64,000 nt of DNA from the NCBI RefSeq assembly GCF_022539665.2, contig NC_081336.1:3038001-3102000 (forward strand), read 5' to 3'. The DNA is from Daphnia carinata. Taxonomy: Eukaryota; Arthropoda; Branchiopoda; Diplostraca; Daphniidae. Below, one piece after another: positions 45,236 to 56,445 of this stretch. Below the pieces are notes generated by a model, which saw only the letters and a list, made by a program, of their open reading frames with translations, had not been told where the DNA came from and searched no databases. Both the position numbers and the translations under genes were made by a program. The first letter of the stretch is position 1, and each line of letters opens with the position of its first letter.

Positions 45236-45730
45236 CTATTTCTGGGTTTCCATATCACACCCATTTTCAGCCCAAATACGGTCCCACAATTGTTCACTTC
45301 CTTCGCTGCATGGACTTATTATTAACAATTCTTTTAGTGCAGCACTAACAGAATTTAACTTTAACACACTGTCAGGTGGTAGACTGAATAACTAAACAAT
45401 AAATAATTGTTTGTTAAAATTCTATACTTATTTTGAATTCTTATTTGAAAAGTTTAGGTACCTGACTGTGTTCACCTAATGCCAATTCATCCTCATGTTC
45501 AGTTAGGGATGAGTTTGGAAAAACCTCCTTCACTGTTTGGAAACTGTTCCGTTCCAATTTGTTCTTTTCCCCTACCTGAGCTTGTAGACTCAAAATTTGA
45601 GCTACAAAACACAAATGAATAAAAGCAAATAAATAGAATCATTACATATTAGGCCTTACCATCCTAATAATTGAAAACCAATATAATAATCTTTATACTT
45701 ACCATCCTTTTGTTGTATTATCTTATCCAT
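45236..45730 (-). CDS. Unknown small protein, partly coiled-coil
   Basis: Three minus-strand exons, 45730-45703, 45601-45462 and 45391-45236, join in phase and encode 107 residues. It starts MDKIIQQKDAQILSLQAQVG, a likely coiled coil, followed by an acidic stretch and a C-terminal part with LPPDSVLKLNSVSAALKELL and CSEGSEQLWDRIW. I do not recognise the family. Its 3' region continues into the right arm of the inverted repeat, where an AATAAA occurs at the far end. It may be a complete gene with a long 3' UTR or a broken longer gene, since further exon-like pieces in the arm do not stay in frame. Confidence 0.45.
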
Positions 45731-45738
45731 TTTTCAAT

Positions 45739-45795
45739 TGTTCCTCCAGCCACGAGTTTTTCTCCAGCCACGCGTTTTTCTCCAGCCACGCTACT
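45739..45795 (-). repeat. Short tandem repeat (CTCCAGCCACG)
   Basis: Three copies of CTCCAGCCACG spaced by 18 bp lie immediately upstream of the start codon of the small minus-strand gene. Possibly in its 5' UTR. Confidence 0.7.
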
Positions 45796-45898
45796 CAATT
45801 AACTGCTAATGGGATACAATTAACTCAAATTGCTTACATGCCTGTAATAACGAAACCGACTGGTAGATGGCTACGGGTAGAAAAAAGAGAAAAAAGTG

Positions 45899-45901
<3 letters not shown>

Positions 45902-45941
<40 letters not shown>
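45902..45941 (+). repeat. Poly(T) tract
   Basis: A run of about 40 T, followed by repeated ACGGATTGCCATAT-type units (45950-46035). Could be the tail of an element on the minus strand. Confidence 0.8.
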
Positions 45942-45945
<4 letters not shown>

Positions 45946-46035
45946 AAAACGGATTGCCATATATAAAACGGATTGCCATATTTGACACCCCGTTTAAAAC
46001 ATTTTTTTTTGGGTAAAACAGATTGCCATATTAGC

Positions 46036-47040
46036 CACTGCTGCATATTTTCAAGACATCTAGGGGAAAAACAACCAACCTCAAAGAATTTTCATGGCTC
46101 AGTCAGCTGTTCCGTCGACTGTTCCATTTCGCGTGGTGTCGAACTGAGGATGGTTGCTGAAAAGAAGGTCTTCCATCTTGGAATTTCCCTACCAATTTCA
46201 CGTTTCATGACCTGGATTTTGTGAGTTAACGCCATGCTATATGGTGAAAGGTATTATTGCAAAAATTCCTGTCTAAGAAGCACGTTACCACATAATTTGA
46301 TTTATTCAGAGGAGCATGGATTGGCTTTACAAGCACGTTTTTCAGTTACGTTAGTTGAAGACATCAATTTTGTTACCGAAGGTGCTACACAGAAGCAATT
46401 TTTATAATCCTTCTCACAATCTAGGTTCGATGAGGTATTATTAGATGGTTAAAATTTATCGTTAACAGTTTAGGTTTTGTAACTGCTCCTAGGTCTTTCG
46501 AATGCATCTGATGGGCCCCAGTGGTTGCAGAATCATCCTTCGGCAGAAGGTAACACTGCCAATGTGCAATTGTCAGTCTAAATTAAAGATGTTGTGTTAG
46601 TGAATCATTAGCATACACACGGAAACAAAATGAAGTTCAAGATGATTTTGATCTTGTCATCTCTTACTGATTGATCAAGTTTGTCATATTGTGAAGGTCA
46701 CTAAAAAATTGAGCCTATGAAAATAATTGTGTCTCACTTAATGTTTAAAATTCTTTATCCTTTTTTTTTAAGACAAAGTAAATATCTGTTGATTTGTAAA
46801 ACGGGATTGTTACTTTGCTTTATGTTCTTATTAACCTTTCAAGGTTTAATGAAATATGGTAAGTGGAATGAGCTATCAAATTTAGAGTTTCTACAAGTAG
46901 AAAACACTTTATATTTTAAAATGAAATACAAAACTAGAAAATTAAATAAGAATCATTTTTATTGACCCACCTCCACCCAAACAATTCCACCACTATTTTA
47001 CATACATAACACATATCATACAAATTACATACACAAATAT
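46036..47040. other. AT-rich region, nothing firm
   Basis: Scattered open fragments (for example 46080-46220, which ends at a TTTT|GTGAGT donor-like site) suggest a lost or partial gene, but no protein could be recognised. Otherwise empty. Confidence 0.3.
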
Positions 47041-47267
47041 ACATACAATTACACTAAGTTAACTCGATGGCTGCCACGCCAAGGCAACCCGTAGGTTGCA
47101 TAAACTACAGTAGCTACGATCGCGTCTGAAGGATCGCGAACAACGTGGGACTTGTCCGAATACAAGTCCGGGCTGGCACGGTGATAGAAACCATTCCGGG
47201 AATGCACACCCCAGGAATCTATCTACCGTGCCGACAAAGAGAGGTCCCTACTGGTGCATTGCCTCAG

Positions 47268-47308
47268 ATGCGCCTAAAGACACAAGGCCTTTGTGCCTTT
47301 AGGCGCAT
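47268..47308 (+). other. 41-bp near-perfect palindrome
   Basis: ATGCGCCTAAAG and its exact complement CTTTAGGCGCAT enclose a centre (CACAAGG/CCTTTGTG) that is itself nearly palindromic. It sits in a GC-richer 350-bp block (about 47050-47400) unlike its AT-rich surroundings. Possibly the end of a mobile element or a structured RNA. Confidence 0.7.
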
Positions 47309-47464
47309 TGGCAACTGTTCCCCCCATGGCCATGGGAAGAACAGCGCCCCGGTCCCTAAAAACTACAAAAAAAATGGGAACAACGACGTGGCAGCCAACG
47401 AGTTAACTTATACACTACAAAGCAAAACAAAACAATACCAAGGCAATGGCGAAAAGATGATGTC

Positions 47465-47945
47465 GAGGACCAAGACAAAGGCGGCGATGTTGCGATGGCG
47501 ATGATGGCGATGACGGCGATGATGACGATGGCGATGAGGAAGGCGAAGGTGGCGATGGCGATGAGAAGGCGAAGGCAAAGACGGCTATGGCGATGCCGAT
47601 GAGAAGGCGAAGATGGCGATGCCGATGAGAAGGCGAAGATGGCGATGCCGATGAGAAGGCGAAGATGGCGATGGCGATGGCGATGGCGAAGACGGCGATG
47701 GCGAAGACGGCGATGGCGAAGACGGCGATGGCGAAGACGGCGATGGCGAAGATGGCGAAGACGGCGATGGCGAAGACGGCGATGGCGAAGACGGCGATGG
47801 CGAAGACGGCGATGGCGAAGACGGCGATGGCGAAGACGGCGATGGCGAAGACGGCGATGGCGAAGACGGCGACGGCGATGGCGATGGCGATGGCGATGGC
47901 GATGACGGCGATGGCGATGGCGAAGACGGCGACGAGACGAAGGCA
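47465..47945 (+). repeat. GGCGAT / GGCGAAGAC minisatellite
   Basis: Hexamers GGCGAT and a 15-bp unit GATGGCGAAGACGGC repeat for about 480 bp with small variations. All three plus frames and two minus frames stay open, giving Ala/Met/Lys, Arg/Trp or Ser/Pro repeats purely from periodicity. No start, splice or domain evidence supports a gene. Confidence 0.85.
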
Positions 47946-48929
47946 AAGACGACGAAGACCTGGGAAATCTTTCTATTGGCCCTGTGTAACAGATACGAAG
48001 AATTTAGGCTAAAGAACAAGATAACATTTGATAAAAAAAGAGCTCAATATATGATTATTGTTTCCTGGAGTTTAAAAAATGTCATGAGTTTGAAAGCGAA
48101 AACTAGCTTGGTTGATTTCCTGGGATTATTAGACTATAATCATGAAATTGACTGAAGACGGGGTACTACTGCTGCAAAATTGCTGTTCATTCTAAGAATA
48201 AAAACTTTTGCTTAATGAAAACCAAACATTCTTAATCTTCGATTTCCTTTTAACAAGAGCTTATCACAAACAGTTGTTTTGTAAAGCTTTGATCGTTGAA
48301 TGAAGATTCAAGGAGTTCAAACAAGGAAATATCTAGTGCAAACAGAAGTCACAATATTGAATACAAAGGTGAAAAAGGTAAATAAGCCATTGAGTCTCCT
48401 AGGTATATATGAAAAAGACATCTCAAATAGTAATAGCTCAACGAGTGGGCGGGAGCTTAAAACAGTCAGCCAATCCTTTTGTGTACAGTCATGATTCTAT
48501 GTGAGAGACTCCTAGCAAAATAATACTCTAGCATAAAGTTTACTAATAATATATCGGCTGTACTCTGAAGAAGAGCTGGGAGACATTTTACCTTAAAAAA
48601 AATCAGAAGATAGCATGTTCCAAAGCACAATTTGATTATTGACTTGCTTACTATCTACGTTCAACTGATCATTGCTTGTCAACATAACAGGCTTCCACTT
48701 TCTAATTCTAACAATAAAGTAAAATAGTAATGCCTAAGTAATTACAATAATATATGTTACTTACTTGTTGCTTTGGATGCATAAAATAATCGGAAAACTT
48801 TCAAAATCAACAGAGCAAAAATTTTTACATCTTTACATAGCTAATGGCAGACATAGCAGACGACGTAGCGTTCAATCTTTTGGGTTTTAACGGGACAGAA
48901 CAAACGTTTGATAAAACCGTATTTAATAA

Positions 48930-49034
48930 GCATTCTGGAATATTTAGATATACGCTCAATGACTGATTGACTTGATTTTTAATCAGACTGCCTTTTATGC
49001 AAATTTTCCGGAAGTCATTTGGAAGTAACGAATA
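48930..49034 (-). repeat. Dispersed repeat related to 3462-3580
   Basis: Reverse complement reads TTCGTTACTTCC, AAAATTTGCATAAAAGGCAG and AATATTCCAGAATGC in the same order and spacing as at 3462-3580. Similarity is in DNA rather than in any reading frame. It marks a second, older copy of the element near the start of the window. Confidence 0.6.
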
Positions 49035-51907
49035 AATTATACGTTTGAAATACCAAGTACACTGTTTAAAGTCAAAGAGATGAAGTTTCGTTACAAATTG
49101 TTTATTTTTGTATTGACCGTTCATTACACATTTTTCTTCAATCAGCAGTTACCAATGGTTGGGGAGGGCAAATTTATTTCATAACGAACAGACAATCCAA
49201 CGCGGTCTGCTGGCGTCTTGTTTTTCCATCTTAGCGTCCGGCGATTGTTCTAATCCCAAACAAGAAATGAAATGGAAAACAAATAAAGATAATAGGTTGA
49301 ATTCGGACAGAAAGACTACCATCTACTTAATACAGCAATCCCGAATGCAGTCCACTGGATTGGAAGCTGACGGATTCACAGCAAATGATCAGATCAACCG
49401 ACGTAATATTGACATATTTCGAACCGTAGCTCAAATAAATCAAGCTTTCAGCAGCTACCGATTTTGTTAACAATTTGTTTCAAACAAGGGGCAAAACACG
49501 AGTCGGTGATGACATTTGCGTTATTTAAGGCAGCAATAACTGCAGCTTAGCCATGCAGCAATTTTCCTTGAAAGTGATGCAATACACCTATAGATAAAAA
49601 ATTAGAACTACTTGAAAACAAAGGGCTACAACAAAACTTTTCATATGTCAGAAGCATAGGATTGGATTTGTTTGCTCTATGCAGTAGTTTTTTTTTTACA
49701 CAACTGAATATTTCATGACAATTTTTTCTTTGCTTCGCAAAAGATTGCCCTAGGATGATATTTGTGGCTCACACCAAATTGTAGAATCATGGTATTAGTC
49801 CCGCAAAACCAGGATTAACGATTAAAAATAAATATAAAAATTACTTGTTTCGCACGGACATCACCTGTTATTACGAATAAGTATGTAGATAATCAGAGCG
49901 CTGAGGATTAACAGTTCGCCCCAACGCTCAGGTTTGTATAAAACTGTTGCAATTCATGTATGTCTCATACCAGGAAAGAAAAAAAAATTTAATTTAAAAC
50001 TAAGAAAATACATATCTAATTCAGATCATTTTCCGACGAAAAAAACATAACCACAGGCTACTACACCAATCCTTTACTGTTACGAACGATAAAACTAAAT
50101 TAATATTGAATTACGAGATGTTTTTGATATCAGGACACAGAAGTTCATGTAGTAATGACTTCCTATATGGCTTGTACTGCATTGTACAAAGAAATATATC
50201 ATCGATATCAAGATGGTAGATAAGTCATTACACAAATGAAGTTTCTTCAGACCTACAACAACGAGCAAGTAAGTGAGCATTTGGGGCAGTACAAACTTTC
50301 AGCACAGCAGAAGAAAAACATTTTACCTGGCGTTAGTGATTTTTTGAAAACAAGTACATGTTTAAAAAACCAACAAATTACCCATCATGGCTGTGAAAGA
50401 CAGCACAGACAAGTTGAGAGCAACAAGGGGTCCAACAGCAACATCATATTAAAAAATTCCACACTTGTTAAGTAAAGCAGATGGACAGAATAACTTTTTC
50501 CTCAGATAAGCAAATTTCTATTTGAACTAGAAAAATTTAGAAAATACCTTATTCCTCCACTAATTGTCAGTTAGAATTCTTATCGCAAGAGAGGTCATAA
50601 AAAAGAGAATATCACTGCTCCAATTAATATACTATACACTAAACAGTAAAAGCTGCTTACCAAAACCAGTGAAATCTTTCAAAACCACAAAAATACAAAA
50701 CATAACTACTAGCCACGATAACCAAGCAGAAAATAACAAAAGATTGGGAATCAAACAGTAATCAGCCATCACTAAAGAACATGCCTCCTAAATTCAAAGC
50801 AAATCTCCCAAGTGTAAAACCACCAGCGGAAATGAAAAATAAACTGAAAAGTTATGCACCCGGCGACTTATTCTGAGGGAACAGCAAGTGGCTGAACAAG
50901 CAGAATACCAAAGGAAAAAAAAAGTGCTAAATAGTATGTTATGATATACGATTTGCTTCCAATCCAGATCGCATACCCCAATAAACACGGTATGGTTATT
51001 CAATTTACTTACTTCAACACGAATTTGTAGGCATACAAACTGGATTTCACGAACGCAATCCACTATGCTGGGTGTTTCTATTCCATCAGTTGGTTCTGGT
51101 TTCACTGGACATACATCTTCAATCCTTGTATCAGAACTTAAGACAAACTGGGCAGTAAATAACTGGGTGTTTTCAAAATAGAATTATTTTATGTTCAATT
51201 AAAACAGTAATAAAACTTAGCTGGCCAAAGCAACAGCTCCTAGTTTTGTTAAAGCAAACTGATTGCTCTTGAATTAATCCCAGAGTGGCTGATTTTTTTA
51301 TTTCTTTTATGTTGTGTACTTGTACATTCTTTTCATCTACCCTAACATAAAATACAAATACGTTAGTATGGTCGGATGCAAAACAGGTAGCCATCTGCAA
51401 TAACTTACCTTACTTATGATTCCAAGCCAATTGTGTTTCAAGATAATATGTCAGTCATGGGCCCCACCATGATTTACCTGCAAATATAACATAACCAACA
51501 CAAATAAAAAGTATGGATATATATTATAGTACCACCATATACCATGTGATGCTATACACAAACATGGTTCTACTGAAACATTGTCAGTTTCAGGAGTTGA
51601 TTTTAGTGCCTTAAATTTGATCTGCCACATGTGACAAAGTACAAGATGTTTCTTCCTTTAAAGATAAATATTTTTCAACACATAGCACAAATTACCATGA
51701 ATATAACTGAATACCTAGAGAACACAATTTTTGAATCATTCCGCGATAGGTCCTCCATGAATTTAGCTATTTTCTAGCTTCGCAAATAGCCTAGATACGG
51801 GTAATCTCTTTTTGTCTTGCCAGATGACTGAAGGATAATATAAAACCTGGATTGTAGATAAAACATAAGTATGAATTGAGACTTTATAATGTTGTAAATT
51901 CAGTAAA
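49035..51907. other. Long AT-rich region without supported genes
   Basis: Open frames here are short, lysine/asparagine-rich and without domains (for example 49159-49470 and 50236-50475). No tRNA, repeat or splice chain was found. A start-like ATG at 51908 is in frame with the next gene. Confidence 0.35.
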
Positions 51908-52153
51908 ATGACCATTCCTAAAATCAGCAGTTTACTTCGTATAATTTCGATTTCACAGACTATTGCTCTTTTTCGTGATCTCGTGGTGTCCCCTGCGTTA
52001 GTTCTATGCTTCTTTTCTGTAAGGGCTTTTCGCGGATCCGCTACGTTGCCGTCAATGTCAAATGTTGATTCTCAATCTCTATATTCGATTTCCTTTTGTT
52101 TTTGCTATTTAAAAAGACATGGCAGCCTTGCCATTGGCGCTTTCTTCAAAAAG

Positions 52154-53080
52154 ATGGCAGACGGCAAGGAATCTCGCGAAATGATACAAGTCGAAATTCA
52201 ACCTAACACAATGTTAGGAGCCATTTTACCTGTTAGTGTTGCTTTAGAAATGCAGAATAATATGATGGCAACTAATTTTGTCGCCAGTAACCATTGGCGG
52301 TCTTTGCTTATCATTGGTCAAAGCCAAGTCCAGAGAAATGGGTTATTATTTCAAGCAAGTATCTTGTGCCAGACACTTGTTACTTTCATATTACAACTAT
52401 ATTTATAGTTTATGTTTTCTTGAACAGGCTGCAATTACCCATGCATCACTAGGGAAACAAGTTCTGTGTGTGATGACAAAAGAATTCACTCGGATTCCAC
52501 CCACAACACACGGCCTGCCAAGCATGGAACCTGGAAATATGGTGAACATTACCTTCAAGTAATATAAGTCATTGTATATGAAACATACATACGATAAGAA
52601 TGGACTTTGTTAGATATTGTCAGGAAATGAAGAGCCTTAGCGAGTTACTTATCAGTTTCTGCTCAACACAAAATGAGCTCTTACCTGATGTGCTTGTGGT
52701 GAACAGTTTAAATGAATATAAAAGTAGCAAAAATTATCTCTCTAATACCCAGTATGCCAGTATATTATCCCTTCTATCTGAAACAGTGGAGTACATTGGA
52801 AGGAGGAAGCAGACAACTGTTTTATTATATGTAACCAACTAAATAATTTTCTGTTTCTGGATCATAATAAGTAAGCTATGTTTTAATCACTTAGGTAAGT
52901 CTAAGTCTGGGTTTGACACAAGAAGAACAAAAAACTTGGATAGATCTTGTCAAACAATGGACTCATGAATTATGGATCTTGGAAGGGAATGCAAATCGAC
53001 TGGTATGTGGCCACATACAAGTTCAGTTTACTGTACTTGGCTCCAATATGTTCCTCAAAACCGTTTCAGAAATAGATTAA
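52154..53080 (+). CDS. SWSAP1-like RecA-fold protein
   Basis: Four exons, 52154-52354, 52428-52558, 52614-52830 and 52895-53080, give 244 residues from the ATG at 52154. An in-frame ATG at 51908 would add 82. The core resembles SWSAP1, the RAD51-paralogue partner of SWS1 in homologous recombination. A beta strand and degenerate Walker A (LLIIGQSQVQRNGLLFQ, without the usual Lys) is followed by QVLCVMTKEF, then a Walker B-like strand PDVLVVNSLNEY, and VSLSLGLTQEEQ near the end. Human SWSAP1 is of similar length (229). Intron 1 starts with GC instead of GT, and the frame works only with that choice. The assignment is from pattern resemblance. Confidence 0.6.
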
Positions 53081-53195
53081 TTTATGAGGCTTTAAATTTT
53101 ATTTCTTAGAAAACTTTCGGCGCGTATGCCTTTTATATACCTCTCTTGCATTTATTTAAACAATTCATTTTTCTCATCGATATATTTTAATCATA

Positions 53196-54038
53196 TCAAA
53201 TCTCAGGGGCCTCGTCAGAAAGAAAATTCAAAATATTCTCAGCTCGTTCGGAAGACATCCAAAGATAAGACACAAAAAAGCCTTCAACAAATCCAATAAT
53301 GACACCAACTAACACGTCAAAGAGGTAATGACGACCATTAAGGATTCGGGAGAAACATACAGAGAAGGACCAAACCCAAAGCAGAAGTGAGACTCCTAAA
53401 TTCAGGTATCCAAGATCAAAAAGAGGATTTATTTCAGTGAATATGAAAGATATTAGTATTGCCCTGCTTGCATGCCCAGAAGGGAAACTATATTGGTCTG
53501 GTCCAATTGACTTAAAGAAGTCTGGGTTACTGGTAGGTGGGCGTCTCCTTCTGGCAAATGCCTTCAGCAGGCCAATAACAATAATATCAAGCAGAAAAGC
53601 TGAAGAATGGAGACGATTATTAATTTAGTTGAACCATTCAACCTTCAGCGATAATATACCTATGAGAAGATTGACAGGCAGTTGTTTAGGCACAAGAGGA
53701 TGCATGAAGTAAAGGATTGCACAAGCTGGCAGCCAAATGTATCCACTACCAGAAATCTAAAGAAGAGAGATGTGCAATACAAGGAGAATAAGGCAGCAGC
53801 TAATAGAAAATTGGTATACCTCCATGAATTTGGTTTCAGACTTTGTGAGACTAGGTAGTTTAACTTGCATTAAACTGGTGAGCTGATTCGTCAATTCGGC
53901 ATCCCAATCTAAAAATTTTCTAAGCCTTTCAGGAACCTTTCGTTTTCCATCGAGCCCTTCGCATTCTCCTTTTAGATCTCGTTGCTTAGCCAATAGAAAG
54001 TCTGACTTTCTTTGATTCAATTCATTTTGGCGGATCAT
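53196..54038 (-). CDS. PLPP6-type phospholipid phosphatase, copy A
   Basis: Three minus-strand exons, 54038-53820, 53756-53660 and 53599-53196, give 239 residues. It has the PAP2 triad: C1 KAFARRRRP, C2 PSGHAS, C3 SRILNGRHYLFD. Hydrophobic helices lie around them (YIWLPACAILYFMHPLV, LLDIIVIGLLK, GVIIGFVEGFF). The family member PLPP6 removes phosphate from polyisoprenoid diphosphates such as presqualene and farnesyl diphosphate in the ER membrane. The N-terminal part is charged and ends in DWDAELT, like the family. A three-codon upstream frame (ATGAAATGA) overlaps the start. It is a tandem duplicate of the next gene, with identical intron positions and phases. Confidence 0.9.
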
Positions 54039-54291
54039 TTCATGAAATCAACAAGTTATCTAAATTCGCTGAAACCAGCAGAAACACGTTTATTTTTAAC
54101 TATTATATACGTAAGATCGTCTGCTTGGAAACCATGAAAAAACAGTTCGGCTGTTGCCAGTTTTGTATCTATGCGCTCCTTTCCAAATGAAACAGTTGAC
54201 AGTTCACGACTCGGGAAATCATTTCGATTCAGTTTTTCATTTTTGTTTTATAAATTGGTGAAGAACACAAATAAAAAATTGCAATAAAAAA

Positions 54292-55148
54292 TCACTTTAT
54301 ATCAGGGGAATCGTTCTCCAAGCTAAAAAATCTAAATAAACCTTCAGCTTGCTCAGGAGACATCCAGAAAGAAGAAACAATAACAGATCCTTCACAGAGC
54401 CCAATCACAGCACCAGTTAACACATCAAAGAGATAATGACGACCATTAAGCATCCTAGAAAAACAAACCGAAATGGACCAACTCCAAATAATAGCCGAGG
54501 TCGCAAAATTGAGATGACCGTTGGAAAATAACGGATTGAGTTGGGTAAAGACGAACGAAATTAGCGTTGTCCGGCTTGCATGACCCGAAGGAAAACTATA
54601 TTGGTCTGGACCTATGGCTGTAAAGAAATCAGGATTTTTGGCAGTAGGTCGTCTTCTTTTGACTACTGCCTTGATTATTAAAATGACAGCGCTGTCAAAC
54701 GCCAATGCTAAATTTCAAAATGAAAATTAATACATTTTTGAATATGCAAAGATTTTCTGAGCTTGTACCTATTGCAAGGTTAAGAGGAAGTTGCTTGTGA
54801 ACTAAAGGATGCATTAAATAAACAACGGCCAGAGCAGGAAACCAGATATATTCATTGCCGGAAATCTGTCAGATAAAAGTATCGATTAGTATTTACTCAG
54901 TAACAATTACTAACGGCAATTTTTACCTCCATAAATTTATTTTCAAACATTCGAGTCACGCCAGGAAATTCGGTTTGCATAAAATTGGCGAATCGTTTCG
55001 ACAAATCGGCATCCCAAGTGGCTACATTTTGAAATCTTCCGTTGATGGTATTTGTTTTCCCATCGTGTTCAACCTTGTTTGCAATCAATGCACTCTTTCC
55101 TCTCTTAACATCAGGCTTCTGTACATTCGATTTACTTTTTCGTTTCAT
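54292..55148 (-). CDS. PLPP6-type phospholipid phosphatase, copy B
   Basis: Three minus-strand exons, 55148-54927, 54865-54769 and 54707-54292, encode 244 residues. C1 is KAVVKRRRP, C2 PSGHAS, C3 SRMLNGRHYLFD, so the active-site residues are intact. The N-terminus is Lys-rich and carries WDADLSKRFANF. It shares the exon plan with copy A (second exon 97 nt in both) and lies 254 bp upstream of it on the same strand, a clear tandem duplication. Role as for copy A: dephosphorylation of isoprenoid diphosphates. Confidence 0.9.
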
Positions 55149-56445
55149 TTTGTTAGCAAATAACCGCCAGACAAGCCTACTTTAAAGCTTGGCTAGTAAC
55201 TATTGAGACTCGATCAATGCGTTAACAGCCTGCGTTTGTATTTATCCTTCGTTATCGCACATTTTTAACAAACGTATCAGGTTTTATTGATAACAGCTTG
55301 TAATACAGTTACATAGCCTTTGGTCGGAAACACCCCATCCGTTCACAAATTTTTCCGTTTCATTTTCAGCCTCATCCTATTATTTCCCCACTCCGACCCT
55401 GTTTGAGGCATTATCGGCTTACGTCTCTTTCACTTACGTGAGATTTCTACCAATCGGCTGGGCTATATGGAAACATTATACCTTTCTCTACGAGATCGGG
55501 GGAGTGTGTGTGTGGGCGGGCTGCACGCACATGCCCAGTTGTCAATGTTTTGTGCAACAGTTGGCTGTCCAATGTCGATCAGCCGCACTCCTCGTTCTCA
55601 ACAGTTCTCCCGACTGCCACACAAATGCCTATTACTTATCTATGATTCAAGTCCAGCTGTTAGATTGAGTATCGATCTGATGCTGTCGCATTTGCAAAGG
55701 CATTGATCATTTCAACAGCATCAGCATTGATGGAATCAAATGAGTAAAATTTCGCATGTGAAAATAATGTTTCAGCACGGCTAATATTTAAACAAATCAA
55801 TTGAATTCGGTACAGGTCCAGCGACAGAGGCTAAAGGAATGCAACGAGTGCGGTCACTGTTATTTCTACTTTGGTGATGCCTGCAATTAAATATTCTTGT
55901 TCGGTGTGGCTGTCGACGAAAATATTTTGCGTCGCGTCGAATTTTATCGATCGCGCTTTACCGGAGGGCTGCTGCGCGACTCCGTTCTTTTTCCTGCTTT
56001 CCTTTTCTCTCTCTCTTTCTCTTTCCCTCTCTCTCTTCTACTATACATCGATGAAAGAACGAATGGGGGGAACGGGAGTATGGAGGAGGTAACAAGAACT
56101 AAGAGTATAGAGGGTGGCATCGAAGAGTAAGAGAGAGAGAGGTATATGGAACTGTGCACCTCTCGTTTTAGTTGACGGTTCGCCTCCAAACGATTCAGAC
56201 ATCTAGATTACGTTCTTGCAATTCACATCATTCATTTTTACTTTAGTTTCTTTTGTTTCGTCTTTTTTTTTTTAATCCGTCCAATAAGAGGCCCGCTTCC
56301 GAAAAACGAGGCCCTTTTAGCAAAAATCTGTTTTATACATCCACTGGAATAAAAGAAAACAAAAAAAAAAAGAAGAATCTATACGCAGCTGGATCGGTGA
56401 GTGGAGAGCCCAACTAATGCGCCACACCTAAGCGAATCGCTGAGG
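55149..56445. other. Divergent region between PLPP6 copy B and the Popeye gene
   Basis: Holds presumed promoters and the Popeye 5' UTR. A CT-rich run lies at about 56000-56040. A strong donor-like CG|GTGAGTGG at 56395 suggests a spliced 5' leader. No coding exon seen. Confidence 0.4.

Noticed and set aside
47356-48019. Ser/Pro-rich and Arg-rich minus-strand open frames
   Set aside because: By-product of the GGCGAT/GGCGAAGAC minisatellite.
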